From positions 79,960,044 to 80,024,043 of the forward strand of contig NW_026947486.1 in the NCBI RefSeq assembly GCF_034190915.1: a stretch of 64,000 bases of DNA, in the 5' to 3' direction. How positions within the stretch are numbered: the first letter of the stretch is position 1; each line of letters opens with the position of its first letter. Positions 59,221 to 64,000 of this stretch are shown here, in pieces. Origin of the DNA: Cavia porcellus (taxonomy: Eukaryota; Chordata; Mammalia; Rodentia; Caviidae). The position numbers and the translations under genes were made by a program. The notes under the pieces are model-generated. The model was not told where the DNA came from, did no database searches, and worked only from the letters and a program-made list of their open reading frames with translations.

Positions 59221-59646
59221 TATAGGTAAATGGAAGCAACTTGAGACTATCCTCATAAGTGAAATAAAGCAGATACATATTTGTAAATATCATATTGTGT
59301 CTGTAGTATAAAAATAATAAAAATTGAAAGAGTAATAAGATCCAAAATGTATAATATATATTGTGATAATGAAAGGGAAAGAAAGTGCTCTAAAGGATAT
59401 GACTGCATGTATATTTAAGTGTGCAAGACAGATATCCATACTACTAAGTTTTTGTTAGTCTATCAAACAGAATAGTTTGTACTGTCATTGTTTGTCTGTC
59501 TACTTTTTATGCTCTGATTTTGTAACTTGAACAACTACTTCTAAGGTAACAATATGTAATTTATCAACTAGTGATTTCTTACTGTTATGTTTTTAATTCT
59601 GTATTTTTTCTATCCTTTTTCTGTTTTGCTTTTTTTCTCTAAATAA
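59221..59646 (+). mobile_element. Internally deleted short L1 with target duplication
   Basis: Starts in the last ORF2 codons ('ggaagcaacttgagactatc'), then jumps near 59,320 to a late part of the 3' UTR and ends at AATAAA. Flanked by AAAATTATACTGAT at 59207-59220 and 59647-59660. Confidence 0.88.
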
Positions 59647-60131
59647 AAAATTATACTGATATTGGAGACATTACTTTTAAACTGAACCAACATGTAACTA
59701 TATGAAAATGACATGCTGAGTTTTAGGCAGGGTTATTTATTTACTCAAAGATATGGGAAATTGTATAAATGTATATTTCCATGCGTCCATAATCACTATT
59801 TTGTTTTAAAAATTTCTATTTTGAGCATATACCACTTTAAGTAGCTCAGTGAAATTTTTTCACAAGTATAACAGTTATTAAGTGAAAGAAATATTTTTAA
59901 AAAGAAAAGCTGAACTACAGTGTTTCAGTTATAACTTGGGTAATAAAATTATGATGGAAACCAAGGAAGAGAATACCATAAAAGTGAGCGTAGTGATTAA
60001 TTTTAGAATTGATGTGGAACGTGCACCAAACTTCTGAGGTAACTGGCAAAATTCTGTTTTTCAAATTAGTATATGTTTGCAATACATAATGATTACATTT
60101 GTTTTGGTTATTTGGTGTACATATGTACATA

Positions 60132-60137
<6 letters not shown>

Positions 60138-60162
<25 letters not shown>

Positions 60163-60237
60163 GGTACTGGGGCTCAAACTCATGACCTTGAGCTTGCCAG
60201 GCAGGCTCTTATGCCACTGAGCTAAATCCCAGTCCTG
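60138..60237 (-). mobile_element. ID SINE
   Basis: A long T tract, then 'ggtactggggctcaaactca' ... 'gccactgagctaaatcccag'. Flanks share ATCTTTT, a weak duplication. Confidence 0.8.
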
Positions 60238-60329
60238 CCATCTTTTATAGTATTTTGATACTCAAATTGTTTATATTTTGAGAATCTCATTATTGTGTAT
60301 CTATTATTTATATCAAGATATCCCCTAAA

Positions 60330-60575
60330 ACTTTCTGTTCTCATAGGTGGAGCTTCAGGGAGGTGATTGGATTATGCAGGCTTGACACTTTCTAGTGAAT
60401 TTGTCCATTGATGAGTTCATAGCTAATATGATTTGGGGTGAAGCCTGGTTGGAGAAGGTGGGTTACTGGGGAAGGAAAAGGATCTGTCTTCTGCCTCCTT
60501 CCCTCGATCCCTGTCTCTGCATCTGACTGCCATGACATGGCAGAAAGTAAGTGAGAAAGAAAAAAATCATGAGCT
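60330..60575 (+). mobile_element. MaLR-type LTR fragment
   Basis: 'ggaggtgattggattatgca', 'tgatgagttcatagctaata', 'cctggttggagaaggtgggt', then 'ctgactgccatgacatggca' follow MaLR order. Confidence 0.6.
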
Positions 60576-60594
60576 ATTTAGCATTCTATGTCTG

Positions 60595-62515
60595 ATTTAT
60601 TTTACTTATCACTATAGTCTCAAGGTATATCTATTTTCCTATAAATGACTCAAATAATGTGTGTGTGTGCGTGTGTGTGTATCCCACATTTTCTTTATCC
60701 ATTCATCTATTTATGGGTTTATAGGACACTTTAAGATTTAACTATTATGAGTTATGCTGCATATATATCACTGTAATGAGATGTGTTCAACTCTTTGGAG
60801 AAACACCTGGAAGAGGTGTAGCTGGGTCAAATGAAATTTCTAATTGTAAGTTTTCTAAATTCCATAGTAATTGTGTTACTTTATATTTCCACTAACAATT
60901 TAGAAGGACTCATTTTCCCCCACATCCCCAGCAGCATTTATTATTGGTTGATTTCTTGATAATAACCATTCTTTCTCTAGATGGAATCTCAGTGTTGTTT
61001 TAATTTGCATTTCTCTAGTAACCAGTGATGTTGAAAGTTTTTCATGTGTTTAGTGACCATTTGTATTTCTTCTGATATGTCTATTTCAGTTGCCCATTCT
61101 TTGGCTGTGTGTTATTTTGGGGAGTGTTTAGCTTCTTTTCAGTTTATATATTCTAGATATTAGTCCCTTGTCCATTGAGTAACTGGCAAACTTTTTTTCT
61201 CGTTCTGAAGCCTGTCTCGTTATTTTGCAGATTGTTTCCTTTGCTGTGAAGAAGGTTTTAAATTTGATATAATTCTATTTGTTGATTTAGTGCTATTTCT
61301 TATACAGTGGGATCCCATTCACAAAGTCTTTACCTGTATCTATATCTTCAAGAGTATTACCAATTTTATCTTCCAGCAGATACAGTGTTTCTGTCTTAAT
61401 ATGTATGTAGGTCTTTGATGCATTTTGACTTAAGTACAGGTAAAACCAGTTTTCCCAGAAACATTTGTTAAAGAGGCTATCTTTTCTCCTGTATATGTTT
61501 TTGGCCATTTTGTTGAAGATAGATGGGGTTGTTTCTGCAACCACATTTCTGTTCTGTTGATCCACATGTCTGTTTTTGTGTCAGTACCATGCTGTTTATA
61601 TCACTGTAGTTTTGTAATATAACTTGAAATCAGGGATTATGATGCCTGTTGCTTTGCTCTTGTTATTTAGGATTGCTTTGTAATCCTTGGTCTCTTTTGG
61701 TTCCATATAGTTTTTAGGATTTTTTCTAGTTCTGTGAATAATGCTGTCGATATTTTGTTTGGAATTGATTTAAATTTATATCATTTTAGTTGAATGTCCA
61801 TTTAGACAGTATTTAGGAATAGGGGATGTCTTTCCATCTTCTGATGTCTTCTTTAATCTCTTTTTTCAGAGTACTGTAGTTTTCATTATAGAGGTCTTTC
61901 ACTTGGTTAGATTAATACCTAGCTATGTAATTTTTTTGAAGTTACCATGACTTGGATTGTTTTACTCCCCTTTCTTTCTCATTGGGTTCTTTGTTGATAT
62001 GTAGGAATGGTTTTGATTTTGTATATTGATTTTATATCATGCTACTTTGCTGAATTCTAATAAATAGTTTATTTGGAGGTCTTCTATGTAAAGGATCATG
62101 TCATTTGCAAAAAGGGAAGGAAAATTTAAAAATCAAATTATAATATGTATACACACCAATTCCCCACAAGAAATATATTTATAATGTATCATAAACATTA
62201 GTTAAAAATTTTAAAAGACTACTTTGAGCTCTTCCTTTCCTATATGTATTCCTTTTATTTCATCATCTTGTCTGATTGCTCTAACTGAAGTTTTGAGTAC
62301 TATATTGAAAAGAAATGGTTAGGGACCTCTGTCTTGTTCCTGATTTTAGAGGAAATGTTTTCAGCTTTCCCCATTTTGTATGGTGTTGGCAATGGTTTTG
62401 TCATATGTGGCTTTTATCAGTTTGAGATAAGTTCCCTTTGTACCTGTTTTCATCTAAGCAGTATCTAGAAGGGTGTATACTTTAAGATATCATCTGTATT
62501 TTTAAGTCTTCTATT
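60595..62515 (-). mobile_element. Antisense L1 ORF2 3' half, old
   Basis: Plus strand matches antisense ORF2 in the same order as 39,830-41,800 of the full-length L1 ('ttatccattcatctatttat', 'taatttgcatttctctagta', 'aggtcttctatgtaaaggat'). Many indels. About 100 bp near 62,110-62,215 look foreign to the L1. Confidence 0.85.
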
Positions 62516-62519
62516 TTTT

Positions 62520-63105
62520 TAAGTAAAATGGTTAAAATAGGCATATCAGCTATTCAAATATAAATTATTTTTATAAAAATGTCTCTATTTTCATTGAAAC
62601 TCCTTGATAATTTCTTTATGGATTTAGTCTATGGAAGTATGTGAGTTCTTACAAGCTTAAAAGGTCAGCTTAATGTTTTTAATCATCCCTTATAATCAAA
62701 GGCCTAAAAACAAAGAAAAACAGGACTGTATTTTTCCCCACAAGCAAAGACATTTTAAAAAGCATTATTGTTCACTTTTAATGAAAGCATGGAAGAATTA
62801 GTTCTTAATGCCCTGTGAGCAGATATTTGAATGAGTACATCCTTTTTAGAAAACCATTTTGCAATCCATATCAAGAACCTAAAAATGTTTATACTCTTTT
62901 ATCTGGCAAACTCAATTTTGGAAAGTTAATGTTAAAGAAATGATCACATGGATACAGGAAGATAGATGCAGCATTTAATAATAGTGAAATTATGGAAATC
63001 ATGTAAATGTTTTAACTTTAGGGAAGTAGTACAGTCACATGCTTAACTATTCTGTTGCCATTAATGTGGAAGCTTTTGAATATATGGGTATAGAACAGTG
63101 ATAAT
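62520..63105. other. No gene seen
   Basis: AT-rich DNA, no recognised feature. Confidence 0.45.
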
Positions 63106-63109
63106 GATG

Positions 63110-63300
63110 GCAAGAGCCAACATTTATTGATCACTTCTGAGACCTCTTTCCATGAATTCTCTTATCCTTGAATAATATTTGGAGCTGAAAACTCTGATTA
63201 TTTTTATGTTGCATATAAGGACATGCTGGGAGGTTCAGTAACTTCCCTGAGGTTATACTGCAAATAAGCAATAGAGCTAAGGCTGAATACTCTGAATTTA
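63110..63300 (+). repeat. MIR SINE fragment
   Basis: 'agagccaacatttattgatc', 'cagtaacttccctgaggtta', 'caaataagcaatagagctaa' match MIR order. Confidence 0.65.
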
Positions 63301-64000
63301 TATTCACCCTGTTAAGCTCAGTAATGTTTAAATGATAGGATTATAGTGATTTTTATGTGTTACTCTATTTTCCTTTATGCTCTTAATTTTATTCAATAGC
63401 CACTTTGTAGTTTTATAGTAAAAAAATTATAGCTCCTCCCACATGTTCTTGGTGCACAAAAATGCAGCAACTTCCAAAGGAAGTAGGCAAGGATGAGGGG
63501 AAGGCCAAGGGTCTTGATGCCGGAAATACAACATAGTTTCCTTGGGCTTGGCTTCCCCTGCACTATGCAGAATTCCATTTCCCCCTGAGAATCTGCCTCC
63601 TAACTACAAACCTGAAAAGCACTGCCTTTGCTTTGGCTTCTTTGCTTCTGAGAAAGTAGAATCTTGCTGGTAAAGGAATGGCAAGTAAGGTGGAGGCAGA
63701 AAGGCCAGGACTATCTGCTTTCTGAGTTTTCTACTTAAATTTCCTACTTTAATTCTTGGGTTTCACCTGTCTGGCTCAGCCATGTGTTAAGCAGCAGTTC
63801 TGACTTGGTGCCTCTTGCGTGCCTGGCACCTCTGCTGACAGACCAGAGGCGAGGTAGCCCCCTTTTGGCTTTGCACGGGCAGTCACTGGGGTTAGTCTAG
63901 GAGAACTCATGGCTCCCCATGGGCGCACATGGCTTTGTACTAATCCATAGATGTATCAGCTACTCGACTTGTCATCTGAACATAACTGGTTTTCTTCCCA
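63301..64000. other. No gene seen to the window end
   Basis: Single-copy DNA with a short minus-strand ORF (63,393-63,578) that has no recognisable domain. Confidence 0.4.

Overview
This is mammalian nuclear DNA, most likely from the X chromosome of a rodent outside the mouse/rat group. The rodent call rests on many ID-type SINEs (tRNA-Ala-like head, boxes A and B, pyrimidine- or A-rich tail) and B1 SINEs with the internal ~29-bp duplication. Rodent L1s, MaLR LTRs and old MIR, L2 and hAT fossils are interleaved with them. The species cannot be fixed from the sequence; a castorimorph or squirrel-related rodent is a guess. The X placement comes from the single intact host gene.

Layout. 1-10,200: mostly repeats. 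An old antisense L1 (about 3,890-8,440) carries a younger antisense L1 with a perfect 19-bp target duplication, a 38-bp retroposed tRNA-Met 5' half with a 16-bp duplication, B1/ID SINEs and an RPL30 processed pseudogene. 10,200-13,450: the one clear protein-coding gene, a PNMA-related CCHC zinc-knuckle gene best matching ZCCHC18 (SIZN2; paralogue ZCCHC12/SIZN1), with CCAAT and TATA-like promoter elements, a non-coding first exon, an intron and a single coding exon of 404 codons. 13,900-21,600: a 3' L1 fragment, a palindromic mariner remnant, single-copy DNA, ID SINEs and a local 130-bp duplication. 21,600-26,800: an L1 fragment split by a 4.1-kb betaretrovirus-like provirus with two 326-bp LTRs, a Lys-type primer site and degenerate gag, integrase and env; protease and reverse transcriptase are missing. 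27,297-27,667: a solo LTR with a 4-bp duplication.

28,540-29,400 is the least explained non-coding segment: a 20-copy decamer minisatellite, a B1, a strong CTCF-like site and a CpG-rich block with promoter character and candidate splice donors on both strands. 29,800-38,600: old repeats and single-copy DNA. 38,649-45,536: a full-length minus-strand L1 with tandem promoter monomers and a perfect 13-bp duplication, inactivated by stops and a frameshift. 45,550-54,960: mostly single-copy. 54,967-58,070: an ORF1-only half-L1 with its own 5' UTR, an intact 318-codon ORF1, an L1-type 3' UTR, an A-tail and a probable target duplication. 58,080-64,000: L2, an internally deleted L1, an ID SINE, an antisense L1 and single-copy DNA.

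No operons, CRISPR arrays or bacterial features exist here. The host gene is itself a domesticated Gag-like gene. The rest is mainly a record of LINE-driven retroposition (L1, half-L1, SINEs, a ribosomal protein mRNA, a tRNA half) and two retroviral insertions. All repeat family names are by eye, without a RepeatMasker run.
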